DNA of 64,000 bases from Pantanalinema sp. (GCA_036704125.1 DATNQI010000017.1:1-64000), one strand, 5' to 3'. Positions 49,311 through 58,703 are shown, counted from the first letter of the stretch. Made by a program: numbers and translations. The notes: a model not told the origin generated them from the letters alone.

Positions 49311-50291
49311 ATGAAGGCCGCCGTTTACCGTCAATATGGTTCTCCGGAAGTGGTGCGCATCGAGGAGGTGGCCAAGCCCGAGCCGAAGGACGACGAGGTC
49401 TTGATCAGGGTCAAGGCCAGCACCGTGTCGTCTGGAGACTGGAGAGCGCGCAGCCTCAAAATGCCGGCCGGGTTCGGCCTTTTCGCGCGCCCGGTGTTCG
49501 GGATCTTCGGGCCGCGCCAGCCGATCCTCGGCACCGAGCTCGCCGGCGAGATCGAGGCGGTCGGCAAGGCCGTCACGAAGTTCAAGGTCGGCGACGCCGT
49601 GTTCGCGTCCTCCGGCTTCGGCATGGGCTGCCACGCTGAATACCGGACCATGCCCGAAGACGGGCCGCTCGTCCCCATTCCTGCCGGTGCGAGCTTCGAG
49701 GAAGCGGCGGCGATCTCGTTCGGCGGCAACACGGCGCTCTACTATCTGCGCGACCTCGGGACGATCGCGGCAGGCGACGAGGTCCTCATCATCGGGGCGT
49801 CCGGTGCCGTGGGCAGCGCCTCGGTGCAACTCGCCAAGCACTTCGGCGCCAGGGTCACCGCGGTGACGAGCACTCCCAACGTCGAGCGGGTGAAGACACT
49901 CGGAGCCGATCGCGTCATCGACTACACGACAACCAGCTTCCTGGACGACGGCAAGCAGTACGACCTCGTCTTCGACACCGTCGGGAGCATCGAGTATGCC
50001 TCCTGCCGCGCCGCGTTGAAGGAAGAAGGACGTCTCCTTCTCTGCGGTGCGAGCTTGCCCCAGATGCTCAAATCCATGTGGGATGCGAAGTCGAGCAAGC
50101 AGAAAGTCTTCGCGGGAGCGGCCTCGGAGCGCGTGGAGAACCTCCGTTACCTCAAGGATCTGGTCGAATCGGGCCAGTACCGGCCACTGATTGACCGTTC
50201 CTATCCCCTGGATCGAATCGTCGACGCGCACGCCTACGTCGAAGCTGGCCGCAAACGCGGCAGCGTCGTGGTCACCATGGCGCGAGCCTGA
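49311..50291 (+). CDS. zinc-independent MDR NAD(P)H:quinone oxidoreductase-like protein
   Basis: 326 residues. Medium-chain reductase fold without the zinc-binding Cys/His pairs. Motifs are [32 protein letters not shown] and the Rossmann stretch [22 protein letters not shown] (nucleotide core GASGAVGS). It should reduce quinones or enals with NADPH. Controlled by the adjacent TetR protein, probably in response to a small electrophile or drug. It is followed by a hairpin at 50326-50354. Confidence 0.9.
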   Translation: MKAAVYRQYGSPEVVRIEEVAKPEPKDDEVLIRVKASTVSSGDWRARSLKMPAGFGLFARPVFGIFGPRQPILGTELAGEIEAVGKAVTKFKVGDAVFASSGFGMGCHAEYRTMPEDGPLVPIPAGASFEEAAAISFGGNTALYYLRDLGTIAAGDEVLIIGASGAVGSASVQLAKHFGARVTAVTSTPNVERVKTLGADRVIDYTTTSFLDDGKQYDLVFDTVGSIEYASCRAALKEEGRLLLCGASLPQMLKSMWDAKSSKQKVFAGAASERVENLRYLKDLVESGQYRPLIDRSYPLDRIVDAHAYVEAGRKRGSVVVTMARA

Positions 50292-50598
50292 TCAGATTCA
50301 ACGTCTCGCCCTCGATGCCTAACCTGCGCGTCCGCCTCCGGGTGGGCGCGCTTTGCAATGCTCCGAAAACCGCGGCGAGGCGTGGCGCTCCCGGCAAGAG
50401 GGGGAGAGTCACCCTCTCGACCCTGTGCTGATTTCCTTCAAATAACAGCTGCCAACTGAACGCGAAGACCCGTTACCGGGTACATGGGGAGATGAAGTCT
50501 CGAACCAAACTGGGCCGAATCGCCCCTCGATCGGCGGGGACCGCCCAAGTGCATTGTTCTCGGCCGCCGCGCCGGCATTCAAGTAGGAGAAATCACCC
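50292..50598. other. intergenic region without a gene
   Basis: No credible reading frame. It holds GATTCAACGTCT at 50296-50306 (shared with copy A at 48358-48369) and the hairpin at 50326-50354. The rest is the leader of the isocitrate dehydrogenase gene. Confidence 0.6.
50326..50354 (+). terminator. hairpin after the MDR reductase gene
   Basis: 11-bp stem with two G-T pairs (50326-50336 with 50341-50351), then TTTG. Confidence 0.55.
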
Positions 50599-51879
50599 GT
50601 GAAGAAAATCAAGGTCGTCAATCCCGTCGTCGAACTCGATGGCGACGAGATGACACGGATCATCTGGCAATTCATCAAGGACAAGCTCATCTTGCCCTAC
50701 CTCGACATCGATCTGAAGTACTACGATCTCGGCATCGAGTCGCGCGATCGCACCGACGACCGCATCACGGTCGAGGCCGCCGAGGCCATCAAGCAGTACG
50801 GCGTGGGCGTCAAGTGCGCGACCATCACCCCGGACGAGGCGCGCGTCTCGGAATTCAACCTCAAGAAGATGTGGAAGTCGCCCAACGGCACCATCCGCAA
50901 CATTCTCGACGGCACCGTCTTCCGCGAGCCCATCATCTGCCAGAACGTCCCGCGCCTCGTGCCCGGGTGGACCCAGCCCATCGTCATCGGCCGTCACGCG
51001 TTCGGCGACCAGTACCGGGCGACGGACTTCGTCGTGCCGGGCGCCGGCAAGCTGACGATGAAGTTCGAGGGGGCGGACGGCACCGTCATCGAGCACGAGG
51101 TGTTCCAGTTCAAGGACGCGGGTGTCGCGATGGGCATGTACAACCTCGACGACTCGATCCGGGGTTTCGCTCGCGCCTGCTTCAACTACGGCCTGCTCAA
51201 GGGCTGGCCCGTCTACCTCTCGACCAAGAACACCATCCTCAAGGCCTACGATGGCCGCTTCAAGGACCTGTTCCAGCAGGTGTTCGACGCGGAGTTCAAG
51301 GGACGCTTCGACGAGGCGGGCCTCACCTACGAGCATCGCCTGATCGATGACATGGTCGCGTCCGCTCTCAAGTGGTCGGGCGCCTTCGTCTGGGCCTGCA
51401 AGAACTACGACGGCGACGTCCAGTCCGACACGGTGGCGCAGGGCTTCGGTTCGCTCGGCCTCATGACGTCGGTCCTGATGAGCCCGGACGGCAAGACCAT
51501 CGAGGCCGAAGCGGCGCACGGCACCGTCACGCGCCACTACCGCGAGCACCAGAAAGGCAAGGCGACCTCGACGAATCCCATCGCCTCCATCTTCGCCTGG
51601 ACGCGCGGGCTCTACTATCGCGCTCAGTTCGACGGAACCCCGGAAGTCGCCACCTTCGCGACGACCCTCGAGCGCGTGTGCGTCGAGACGGTCGAGTCGG
51701 GCTTCATGACCAAGGACCTGGCGATCCTGGTCGGCCCGGAGCAGCCCTGGCTCACGACGACCCAGTTCCTCGACAAGCTCGACGAGAATCTCCAGAAGGC
51801 CATGCTCACCCACGAAACGGCCAGCCTGTCGGTCCCAATGGCCGCCGAGAGCACCGGCAGCGAGCGGATCTCTTCGTAG
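50599..51879 (+). CDS. icd: NADP-dependent isocitrate dehydrogenase (dimeric, eukaryote-like type)
   Basis: 426 residues from a GTG at 50599. It oxidises isocitrate to 2-oxoglutarate and makes NADPH. The N-terminus [17 protein letters not shown], then [20 protein letters not shown] and GTVFREPI, marks the homodimeric type II family rather than E. coli Icd. The coenzyme site [11 protein letters not shown] fits NADP. It heads a cluster with the transhydrogenase genes 62 bp downstream, so NADPH supply is the shared theme. Confidence 0.96.
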   Translation: MKKIKVVNPVVELDGDEMTRIIWQFIKDKLILPYLDIDLKYYDLGIESRDRTDDRITVEAAEAIKQYGVGVKCATITPDEARVSEFNLKKMWKSPNGTIRNILDGTVFREPIICQNVPRLVPGWTQPIVIGRHAFGDQYRATDFVVPGAGKLTMKFEGADGTVIEHEVFQFKDAGVAMGMYNLDDSIRGFARACFNYGLLKGWPVYLSTKNTILKAYDGRFKDLFQQVFDAEFKGRFDEAGLTYEHRLIDDMVASALKWSGAFVWACKNYDGDVQSDTVAQGFGSLGLMTSVLMSPDGKTIEAEAAHGTVTRHYREHQKGKATSTNPIASIFAWTRGLYYRAQFDGTPEVATFATTLERVCVETVESGFMTKDLAILVGPEQPWLTTTQFLDKLDENLQKAMLTHETASLSVPMAAESTGSERISS

Positions 51880-51941
51880 CACCGAACATCGGGGGGGCTG
51901 TCTCGCAGAGAGAGCCCCCTCTTTCGAATGAGGAAAGACGT

Positions 51942-53057
51942 ATGAACATCGGCATTCCGGCGGAATCAAAGGCCGGCGAGGCGCGGGTTGCCGCAACGCC
52001 CGAAACGGTGGCCAAGTTCGTGGCCGCCAAACACCGTGTTCTCGTGCAGGCAGGCGCGGGCGAGCGCGCGAGCTTCATGGACGACGCCTACCGTTCCGCC
52101 GGCGCGGAGATCGTCGCGCGCGACCAGGCGCTCGGGTGCGATCTCGTCTTGAAGGTCAGAGAGCCGTCCGGCGAGGAGCGCGCCGCCATGAAGAAGGGCG
52201 CGGTGCTCGTCGGGATGCTCGATCCGTTTGCCGAGGAAAACCTCGAGGCCATGGCCGCGAGCGGGTTGATGGCGTTCGCCCTCGAGAAGCTGCCGCGCAT
52301 CACCCGGGCCCAGTCGATGGACGTGCTGTCGTCCCAGGCGAACATCGCCGGGTACAAGGCGGTGATTCTCGCGAGCAACCACTACCAGCGCTTCATGCCG
52401 ACCTTGATGACCGCCGCGGGCACCGTCAAGGCTGCTCGCGTCCTCGTCCTGGGGGCGGGTGTTGCGGGGTTGCAGGCGATCGCCACGGCGAAACGCCTGG
52501 GTGCCGTCATCGAGGCCTCGGACGTGCGGCCTGCTGCAAAGGAGCAGGTGGAATCCCTGGGCGCCAAGTTCGTGGACGTTCCCTTCCTGACCGACGAGGA
52601 GCGAGAGATTGCCCAGGGAGTGGGTGGCTACGCCCGGGCGATGCCGCCCGACTGGATGCGCCGCCAGGCCGAGCTGGTCCATGCGCGCGCCAAGCAGGCC
52701 GACATCGTGATCACGACGGCGCTCATCCCGGGCCGCAAGGCTCCGACGCTGCTCCACGAGGACACCGTCAAGGAGATGAAGCCCGGCTCGGTCATCGTCG
52801 ACCTCGCCGTGCAGCAGGGCGGGAACTGTCCGCTCTCCGAAGTCGGCAAGACCGTCAAGAAGTACGGCGTGACGCTCATCGGCGAGCCCAACCTGCCGGC
52901 CCTGGTCGCGACCGACGCGTCGGCCCTTTACTCCCGGAACGTCATGGACTTCCTCAAGCTCATCCTCGACAAGGAAGGCAACCTCTCCGTCGACCGTGAC
53001 GACGAGATCCTCGCCGCGACGCTCGTCTGCGCCGACGGCGCGGTCATCCGAAAGTAG
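51942..53057 (+). CDS. pntAA: NAD(P) transhydrogenase subunit alpha part 1 (NAD-binding, soluble)
   Basis: 371 residues from the ATG at 51942 with GAGGAAAGA upstream. Domain I binds NAD(H). It begins IGIPAESKAGEARVAATPETV, of which AGEARVAATP is typical. It has the Rossmann motif VLGAGVAGLQAIATAKRLGA (core GAGVAGLQA) and ends at the domain boundary, so the membrane part is in the next gene, as in Rhodospirillum. The RQAELVHARAKQADI stretch and TALIPGRKAPTL are conserved. Confidence 0.96.
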   Translation: MNIGIPAESKAGEARVAATPETVAKFVAAKHRVLVQAGAGERASFMDDAYRSAGAEIVARDQALGCDLVLKVREPSGEERAAMKKGAVLVGMLDPFAEENLEAMAASGLMAFALEKLPRITRAQSMDVLSSQANIAGYKAVILASNHYQRFMPTLMTAAGTVKAARVLVLGAGVAGLQAIATAKRLGAVIEASDVRPAAKEQVESLGAKFVDVPFLTDEEREIAQGVGGYARAMPPDWMRRQAELVHARAKQADIVITTALIPGRKAPTLLHEDTVKEMKPGSVIVDLAVQQGGNCPLSEVGKTVKKYGVTLIGEPNLPALVATDASALYSRNVMDFLKLILDKEGNLSVDRDDEILAATLVCADGAVIRK

Positions 53058-53064
53058 GATCACC

Positions 53065-53388
53065 ATGGACCACACCGTAACGAACCTCATCATCTTCGTG
53101 CTCGCGATCTACGTGGGCTACCACGTCGTCTGGAGCGTCACGCCCGCGCTGCACACGCCGCTGATGGCCGTGACCAACGCGATCTCGGCCATCATCATCG
53201 TCGGCGCGATGCTCGCCGTCGGCCTGACCAAGGGGCCCGTCGGAATGGGAATGGGCACCCTCGCGGTGACCCTCGCCGCCGTCAACGTGTTCGGCGGCTT
53301 CCTCGTCACGCGCCGGATGCTCGAGATGTTCAAGAAGAAGGAACGGCGCGACGTCGGCGCGGTCGCCAAGGAGGGTGGCCACGCATGA
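53065..53388 (+). CDS. pntAB: NAD(P) transhydrogenase subunit alpha part 2 (membrane)
   Basis: 107 residues with three or four membrane helices. It has YVGYHVVWSVTPALHTPLMAVTNAISAI, of which HTPLMAVTNAISA is the family signature, and ends in a basic tail (FKKKERR). It forms the membrane proton channel with PntB. It starts 7 bp after pntAA and overlaps pntB by 4 bp (ATGA). Confidence 0.95.
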   Translation: MDHTVTNLIIFVLAIYVGYHVVWSVTPALHTPLMAVTNAISAIIIVGAMLAVGLTKGPVGMGMGTLAVTLAAVNVFGGFLVTRRMLEMFKKKERRDVGAVAKEGGHA

Positions 53389-54827
53389 GCATGAACCTCG
53401 TCACGCTGCTCTACCTGGTCGCCTCGGTCTGCTTCATCCAGGCCCTGAAGGGCCTGTCGCACCCCACGACCGCACGCCGGGGCAACGTCTTCGGCATGAC
53501 GGGCATGGCGATCGCCATGCTCACCACCTTCGCCCTGATGTTCAACCAGCACGGGGCAGCCACGGTTTCCGGCCTCGGCCTGGGGCTGCTGGCCGTCGCG
53601 CTCCTCGTGGGCGGCGGCGCCGGCGCCTTGCTCGCGAAGCGCGTCGAGATGACCAAGATGCCCGAGCTGGTGGCGGCCATGCACTCGCTCATCGGTCTGG
53701 CCGCCGTCTGCATCGCGATCGCCGTCGTCGCCGAGCCGTGGGCCTTCGGCATCACCGCAGAGGGTCTGCCCATTCCCGTCGGCAACCGCATCGAGCTTGC
53801 GATCGGCACCCTGGTCGGCGCCGTGACCTTCTCCGGCTCGGTGATCGCCTTCGGCAAGCTCTCCGGGAAGTACAAGTTCCGGCTGTTTCAAGGCTCGCCG
53901 GTCGTCTTCAAGGGCCAGCATCAGCTGAACCTGGCGCTTGCGGTGTTGATGCTCGGCCTGGGCGCGGCCTTCGTCGCGACCCAGGCATGGGCGCCGTTCC
54001 TGGCGATGGCGGCGATCGCCCTCGCCCTGGGCGTGCTCATCATCATCCCCATCGGCGGCGCCGACATGCCCGTCATCGTCTCGATGCTCAACAGCTATTC
54101 GGGCTGGGCCGCGGCCGGTATCGGCTTCTCGCTCAACAACGCCATGCTCATCATCTCGGGCGCCCTGGTCGGCTCGTCCGGCGCCATCCTTTCCTACATC
54201 ATGTGCAAGGCGATGAACCGCTCGTTCCTGAACGTGCTCCTGGGGGGCTTCGGATCCGATTCCGGCGCGGCCGTCGCCGCGGGCGCGCAGGTCCAGCGCC
54301 CCGTCAAGTCCGGTTCGGCCGAGGATGCCGCCTTCCTGATGAGCAATGCCGAGACGGTCGTCATCGTGCCGGGCTACGGTCTGGCCGTCGCCCGTGCTCA
54401 GCACGCCCTCAAGGAGCTCGCCGAGAAGCTCACGCACCTCGGCGTCGACGTCAAGTACGCCATCCACCCGGTGGCAGGCCGCATGCCGGGGCACATGAAC
54501 GTGCTGCTGGCGGAAGCCGAAGTGCCCTACGACAAGGTCTACGAGATGGAGGACATCAACAGCGAGTTCGGTCAGGTCGACGTCGTGCTCGTCGTCGGCG
54601 CGAACGACGTCGTCAATCCCGCCGCCAAGACCGACCCGAAGTCCCCCATCGCGGGAATGCCCATCCTCGAGGCCTACAAGGCCAAGTCCATCATCGTCAA
54701 CAAGCGCTCGATGGCCTCTGGCTATGCCGGCCTCGACAACGAGCTGTTCTACCTCGACAAGACCATGATGGTCTTCGGGGATGCGAAAAAGGTGATCGAG
54801 GATCTGGTGAAGGCCGTCGAGGGCTGA
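53385..54827 (+). CDS. pntB: NAD(P) transhydrogenase subunit beta
   Basis: 480 residues. An N-terminal membrane half with about nine helices (1-260) precedes the NADP-binding domain III (about 300-480). Domain III motifs are VPGYGLAVARAQH, KYAIHPVAGRMPGHMNVLLAEA (core HPVAGRMPGHMN), GANDVVNPAA and KRSMASGYAG. With PntAA and PntAB it couples hydride transfer from NADH to NADP to the proton gradient. A clear hairpin follows at 54860-54888. Confidence 0.97.
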   Translation: MSMNLVTLLYLVASVCFIQALKGLSHPTTARRGNVFGMTGMAIAMLTTFALMFNQHGAATVSGLGLGLLAVALLVGGGAGALLAKRVEMTKMPELVAAMHSLIGLAAVCIAIAVVAEPWAFGITAEGLPIPVGNRIELAIGTLVGAVTFSGSVIAFGKLSGKYKFRLFQGSPVVFKGQHQLNLALAVLMLGLGAAFVATQAWAPFLAMAAIALALGVLIIIPIGGADMPVIVSMLNSYSGWAAAGIGFSLNNAMLIISGALVGSSGAILSYIMCKAMNRSFLNVLLGGFGSDSGAAVAAGAQVQRPVKSGSAEDAAFLMSNAETVVIVPGYGLAVARAQHALKELAEKLTHLGVDVKYAIHPVAGRMPGHMNVLLAEAEVPYDKVYEMEDINSEFGQVDVVLVVGANDVVNPAAKTDPKSPIAGMPILEAYKAKSIIVNKRSMASGYAGLDNELFYLDKTMMVFGDAKKVIEDLVKAVEG

Positions 54828-54859
54828 TCCCCGATGTGAGCGGTCCGGACTCACGCGAG

Positions 54860-54888
54860 AAGGGAGGCTGGGAAACCAGCCTCCCTTT
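54860..54888 (+). terminator. terminator of the icd-pnt cluster
   Basis: 12-bp perfect stem (54860-54871 with 54876-54887), GAAA tetraloop, short T run. Confidence 0.75.
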
Positions 54889-54892
54889 GGAC

Positions 54893-55636
54893 CTAAGGCT
54901 TGCTGAGGGAAGACAAGAGGCCTTGGTGTGATTGTTTGATGCGCTTTCCCAGGGCCTCTTCGGGCACCCCCGACTTGGTGGGGCCACCATCGTTCTCCGA
55001 GGCGTAAAGGTGGCCGGCATCGATCGAATACCCTCGCCCGTGTCCCATGATTTTTTCGCTCGCCATCGCAGAGAAGGCATTCGATTGATTGAGATCGGCC
55101 GTCAGGATCCTGAAGGGAACGCTTCTTCCTACTCCAGGACCTGGATGTGAGTCATGGTGCAGGCTGAAGTGAAGATGGGGGTTGCCGGCGGCACCTGTGT
55201 CCCCCATTCGACCGATTGCATCGCCTTGGCGGACGCGCGCGCCCGGATTGACGCGTACTCGGTCTAAATGGGCGTAGACTGTGTAATACCCGTGCCCATG
55301 GCCTATCTTGACATAATTCCCCCAGCCGTCACCCGCTTGTAGATCGCCCTTCCTGGCATCGGTGAACGTTTCGAGGATGGTTCCCTCAGCGGCAGCTACG
55401 ATCTCTTGTGCGTCTGCAGAAACGTTCGAAAAGTCGACGGCATGCAGCGCATTCGGATAGCTGTGGGTTTGGCCACTGGGGGATTTGTTCCCCTGCTGAC
55501 ACAGCACGACGACGCCGGAATGAAAGGGCATTCTCAGCAGTGGCGGGTCTGGTAGATACAAGCATCTCCAGGCAACGCCACCAGTTACCAAGGCCACCAG
55601 CCCAATGAGCGCCAGGTTTGACCGCGTCAATCGCAT
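54893..55636 (-). CDS. membrane-anchored M23-family (LytM-like) peptidase
   Basis: 247 residues from the ATG at 55636. One N-terminal membrane helix (about 8-26). The M23 core has a His-rich stretch ending HAVDFSN (metal His and Asp), GWGNYVKIGHGHGYYTVYAHLD (core YTVYAHLD), GDTGAAGNPHLHF with the HLH ligands. The active-site spacing is not quite the usual HxxxD, so activity is likely but not certain. It probably acts on peptidoglycan cross-bridges. No good Shine-Dalgarno was found, so the start is the least sure part. Convergent with pntB. Confidence 0.82.
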   Translation of the reverse strand: MRLTRSNLALIGLVALVTGGVAWRCLYLPDPPLLRMPFHSGVVVLCQQGNKSPSGQTHSYPNALHAVDFSNVSADAQEIVAAAEGTILETFTDARKGDLQAGDGWGNYVKIGHGHGYYTVYAHLDRVRVNPGARVRQGDAIGRMGDTGAAGNPHLHFSLHHDSHPGPGVGRSVPFRILTADLNQSNAFSAMASEKIMGHGRGYSIDAGHLYASENDGGPTKSGVPEEALGKRIKQSHQGLLSSLSKP

Positions 55637-55673
55637 GTGGGCAGCATCGCGCAAATGGCGGATGCGCGCTCGG

Positions 55674-55979
55674 TCATCCGCCTTGAGCAAACTGCACCTC
55701 GGCGGCATCCAAGACTTCTTGTCGGAAGTAGCGGCTCAGCTCCTCGAGGGTGCGAAGGTCGACCTTGCGGCCCAACATCTCCGACAGGTCGCGTTCCATC
55801 CGAGCCATTTCAAACAGGCCGATCGGCGTGCCCGCCTCATTTTCAACGAGCACGTCGACGGCGCTGTCAGGCCGGAAATCGGGACGCAATACCGAGCCGA
55901 ACAACGCAAGTCTTCGAATGTGGTTCCGTAGACAAAATGCCGCAAGTTGGTCTTGGTCGATGGTGATCCTCGGACTCAT
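55674..55979 (-). CDS. MntA-like minimal nucleotidyltransferase (orphan)
   Basis: 101 residues, Pol-beta nucleotidyltransferase fold of the MntA/HepT antitoxin type. The glycine-serine motif [21 protein letters not shown] is followed by RKVDLRT. The usual SDxD reads SAVD: the first metal-binding Asp is Ala. No HepT (HEPN) toxin gene is next to it on either side. It may therefore be an inactive remnant or a regulator. Confidence 0.75.
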   Translation of the reverse strand: MSPRITIDQDQLAAFCLRNHIRRLALFGSVLRPDFRPDSAVDVLVENEAGTPIGLFEMARMERDLSEMLGRKVDLRTLEELSRYFRQEVLDAAEVQFAQGG

Positions 55980-56285
55980 GGCTCAACATCTCGCTTCATC
56001 CCGGGTACCCCTTGAAACGGTTCGCAAGCCTGAGATCGATGTAGGTGCCGGTCAGAAGGACTGAATCCTTGAGTGGCCAGTCAAACGCTTGAACGAGTCG
56101 GAAGTGCGACGACATGCACTTCCGATACAACGTGTAGCCATCCCCTCGAAAAAGGTGGCCTCTCATACGAGAGGCGCACCATCTCGATTGCGTCTGGGGC
56201 GGTCGTCAACGATATAGAGGCTCGGCTACTTCTGGAAGCTCGGCCGGCGTGAACAGCCGAAGTAGACGCTTTCGATCGGCAGTCC
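55980..56285. other. intergenic region with palindromic repeat and inverted repeats
   Basis: No credible gene. It contains repeat copy B (56088-56139) with a perfect 10-bp hairpin, and the left half of a long inverted repeat at the vat 3' end (56210-56319). Confidence 0.55.
56088..56139 (+). repeat. dispersed palindromic repeat, copy B
   Basis: Contains a perfect 10-bp stem, 56098-56107 with 56116-56125, and an 8-nt loop. Related to copy A at 48323-48374. Confidence 0.45.
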
Positions 56286-56319
56286 TCAGACTTGGCAGCG
56301 CCGGAGAGCCTCTATATCG
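56210..56319. repeat. 14-bp inverted repeat spanning the vat 3' end
   Basis: Arms 56210-56223 and 56306-56319 are perfect reverse complements. A second 7-bp pair (56226-56232 with 56259-56265) is nested inside. The right arm codes the vat C-terminal DIEAL region. Confidence 0.5.
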
Positions 56320-56921
56320 CCGGAGGTGATCGACTCGAGACTCCGGGTAATCCGCTCGACCGGCCAGTCCCACCATTTCAACTCGAGGAGCGCCGCGATG
56401 ATCTCGTCTGAGAACCGCTGTTTGATCACTTTGGCCGGGTTACCCCCCACCACGGTATAGGGAGGGACGTTGCCAACGACGACGGATTTCGACGCGATAA
56501 TCGCTCCGTCGCCGATCGTCACCCCCGGCATGATCAGTGCCTCGTATCCAATCCAGACGTCATTTCCGACGATCGTGTCCCCTTTGAAAGGCAGATCTTG
56601 AAGCTCGGGCATGACCTTTTCCCACCCGTTACCAAAGATCTGGAACGGATAGGTCGAGATTCCGGACAGTTTGTGGTTCGCCCCATTCATGATGAACTTC
56701 ACGCCGGTGGCCAAGGCGCAGAACTTCCCGATAATCAGCTTGTCCCCGATAAACGGGAAGTGATAAAGGACATTTCGCTCGAAGTTCTCAGAATCCACCG
56801 GGTCATCGTAATAGGTGTAGGCGCCGATGAGGATGTTGGGGTTGGTTACCGTGTTCTTGATGAAGCAGACCTGAGGAAACCCCTCCATGGGATGCTTGCA
56901 ATCTGGGCTAGGTCCGTACAC
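56286..56921 (-). CDS. Vat-family streptogramin A O-acetyltransferase-like protein
   Basis: 211 residues from the GTG at 56921 with CAGGAGG upstream, near the 212-219 of known Vat proteins. Left-handed beta-helix (hexapeptide) acetyltransferase with acetyl-CoA donor. The order of motifs follows Vat(A): VLYHF-IGDKLIIGKFCA, FIMNGANHKLSG (catalytic His), YPFQIFGNGWEKVMP, GNDVWIGYEALIMPGV, VGGNPAKVIKQRFSD. Known family members acetylate virginiamycin M-type drugs; chloramphenicol-type substrates are an alternative. Its G+C looks lower than the core genes, which suggests transfer. No mobile element is beside it. Confidence 0.88.
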   Translation of the reverse strand: MYGPSPDCKHPMEGFPQVCFIKNTVTNPNILIGAYTYYDDPVDSENFERNVLYHFPFIGDKLIIGKFCALATGVKFIMNGANHKLSGISTYPFQIFGNGWEKVMPELQDLPFKGDTIVGNDVWIGYEALIMPGVTIGDGAIIASKSVVVGNVPPYTVVGGNPAKVIKQRFSDEIIAALLELKWWDWPVERITRSLESITSGDIEALRRCQV

Positions 56922-56964
56922 ATTGACCTCCTGGTATCGAGTTAGGCACTGTCGATCCTCTGTA

Positions 56965-57501
56965 TCAAGGCATGACGTAGGTTCCGTCCGGAAGCTTGAT
57001 GGCATCGACCGCAACGCCTGCCTGTCTCTTGGTCCGCTCCTGCACGGACATGTAGACCGTCACGAGGACGTGCTCCTTGCCCCCTTGGTAGCTCGCGCCC
57101 AGTTCCTCGTAGTACTTGGCGCCGCTATTGCGGGTGAGGGATGTCCTCGAGAGGGCCTTCAGGGTGACAAAGTCGATATCCTTGTCCGGGTTATGAAGCG
57201 TCGCTGCCCACTCATGCGGGGGAATCAGGGAGAAGCTTTTGGCGATGATGAAGCATTTGGCCTGGTACTTCTCTCCGATGTACTTCTTGTTGGGTTCGTT
57301 GAATTGGCCATCGACCGTTTCGATGAAGCTGAGGGAAGGCGCCTTTTTGTAAGCTCGCTCATCGAAGCTGGCGAGCTTTTTGACCCCCTGTGCCGTGACG
57401 ACCTGCGAAAGACTCGATGCCGTTTGAACCCCGCTGGGCTGAGACTGCCCGCAGGCGGCCAACAAGGCGATCGAGAAGATGCCAGACAACAGCTTTTTCA
57501 T
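56965..57501 (-). CDS. small lipoprotein of unknown function
   Basis: 178 residues from the ATG at 57501 with GGAGAGGGGG upstream. The signal sequence KKLLSGIFSIALLAAC has the lipobox LAAC. The mature part has no repeat and no known family, with conserved-looking patches FIETVDGQF, YQAKCFIIAKSF and VTVYMSVQERTKRQ. It lies 43 bp upstream of vat on the same strand, so the two may share a transcript. Confidence 0.7.
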   Translation of the reverse strand: MKKLLSGIFSIALLAACGQSQPSGVQTASSLSQVVTAQGVKKLASFDERAYKKAPSLSFIETVDGQFNEPNKKYIGEKYQAKCFIIAKSFSLIPPHEWAATLHNPDKDIDFVTLKALSRTSLTRNSGAKYYEELGASYQGGKEHVLVTVYMSVQERTKRQAGVAVDAIKLPDGTYVMP

Positions 57502-57701
57502 GAGCCCCCTCTCCAAACCAAAGACATTAAGCTGAGAATCACCTTTGTTTAAGGTTATCGAAAGGGGCTCGGGCCAGTGTCTTAAGGAAGGGCAATCCTT
57601 CATTTAAGAAAAGGATAAGGAGTGCCGATTTCGCAGAGCTCGCGCGCGACCTGATCGCCGTGTCCGGTCGTGCGGTTGATGCGATGTTGGTTCGTGGGGG
57701 C

Positions 57702-58703
57702 TTATTTCTCGGCGGTAGCCCGACCCATTGCTTGCGCGAGGAGCTCGTAGGACCGCAGGCGCGCCGCATGGTCGAAGATCTGCGCTGCCACGATCAGCTC
57801 GTCGGCACCCGTTTTGTCGATGAGCGCCTTCAGGCCGTCGCGCACCGTCTGCGCCGTCCCGATGACCGAGACGGCCAAGGGGCCGTTGGCCAGGGCCTGT
57901 GCCCGGACCTCCAGCGGCACGATCGGGCCATCCAGGGGAGGTTGCAGCAGACCGGGACGGCCGTGGCGCAGCGCCGCGAACATCTGCTGGACCGATGTGG
58001 AGATTCTCCAGGCCTCCGCGTCGGTGTCGGCTGCGAAGACGTTCGCTGCGACCATGACGTGGGGCTTGGCCAGCGCCTCGGAGGGCTGAAACTCGGCGCG
58101 GTACACCTTCAGTGCGGCCGTGAGGTAGTCCGGGGCGAAGTGCGAGGCGAACGCGAAGGGCAGCCCGAGGTTGGCGGCCAGGCGCGCGCTGAACAAGCTG
58201 GAGCCCAGCAGCCAGAGGGGAACGCTCGTGCCCGCGCCCGGGACGGCCTGGATCAGCTGGCCCGGCACGGCGGGCCGGAAGTAGCTCTGGAGCTCCAGCA
58301 GGTCCTGGGGGAACTCCTCGGAGCCGCCATTGAGGGTCCGGCGCAGGGCCCGGGCCGTGTGCAGGTCGGTGCCTGGGGCGCGCCCCAGGCCTAGGTCGAT
58401 GCGGTCGGGGTACAGGGTCGCCAGCGTGCCGAACTGCTCGGCAACGACCAGCGGGGCGTGGTTGGGGAGCATGATGCCGCCCGCCCCGATGCGCAGCGTG
58501 GAGGTGCCGCCCGCGAGGTAGCCGATCACGACCGAAGTGGCCGCGCTCGCGACGCCTGGGAAGTTATGGTGCTCGGCGACCCAGAAGCGGTGGTAACCCC
58601 AGCGCTCGGCATGCTGCGCCAGGTCGAGCGAGTTGTTCAGCGATTGCGCCACGGATCCGCCCTGCACGACGGGCGCCAGATCGAGAATTGAAATGGGAAT
58701 CAT
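57702..58703 (-). CDS. LLM-class (bacterial luciferase-like) flavin oxidoreductase
   Basis: 333 residues from the ATG at 58703. Typical start of the group: [19 protein letters not shown], then [34 protein letters not shown] and [12 protein letters not shown]. These match the MsnO8/LLM family of FMN monooxygenases. The substrate is unknown. A longer frame from 58766 lacks similarity. Neighbours are a DUF606 pair and a lipoprotein; there is no clear pathway link. Confidence 0.88.
   Translation of the reverse strand: MIPISILDLAPVVQGGSVAQSLNNSLDLAQHAERWGYHRFWVAEHHNFPGVASAATSVVIGYLAGGTSTLRIGAGGIMLPNHAPLVVAEQFGTLATLYPDRIDLGLGRAPGTDLHTARALRRTLNGGSEEFPQDLLELQSYFRPAVPGQLIQAVPGAGTSVPLWLLGSSLFSARLAANLGLPFAFASHFAPDYLTAALKVYRAEFQPSEALAKPHVMVAANVFAADTDAEAWRISTSVQQMFAALRHGRPGLLQPPLDGPIVPLEVRAQALANGPLAVSVIGTAQTVRDGLKALIDKTGADELIVAAQIFDHAARLRSYELLAQAMGRATAEK

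Noticed and set aside
47160-50306. GTCTAAC/GTCTAAG cores near gene ends, considered as integron attC sites.
   Set aside because: No matching GTTRRRY right end or proper L/R box layout, no integrase, and neighbouring genes are not all in one direction.
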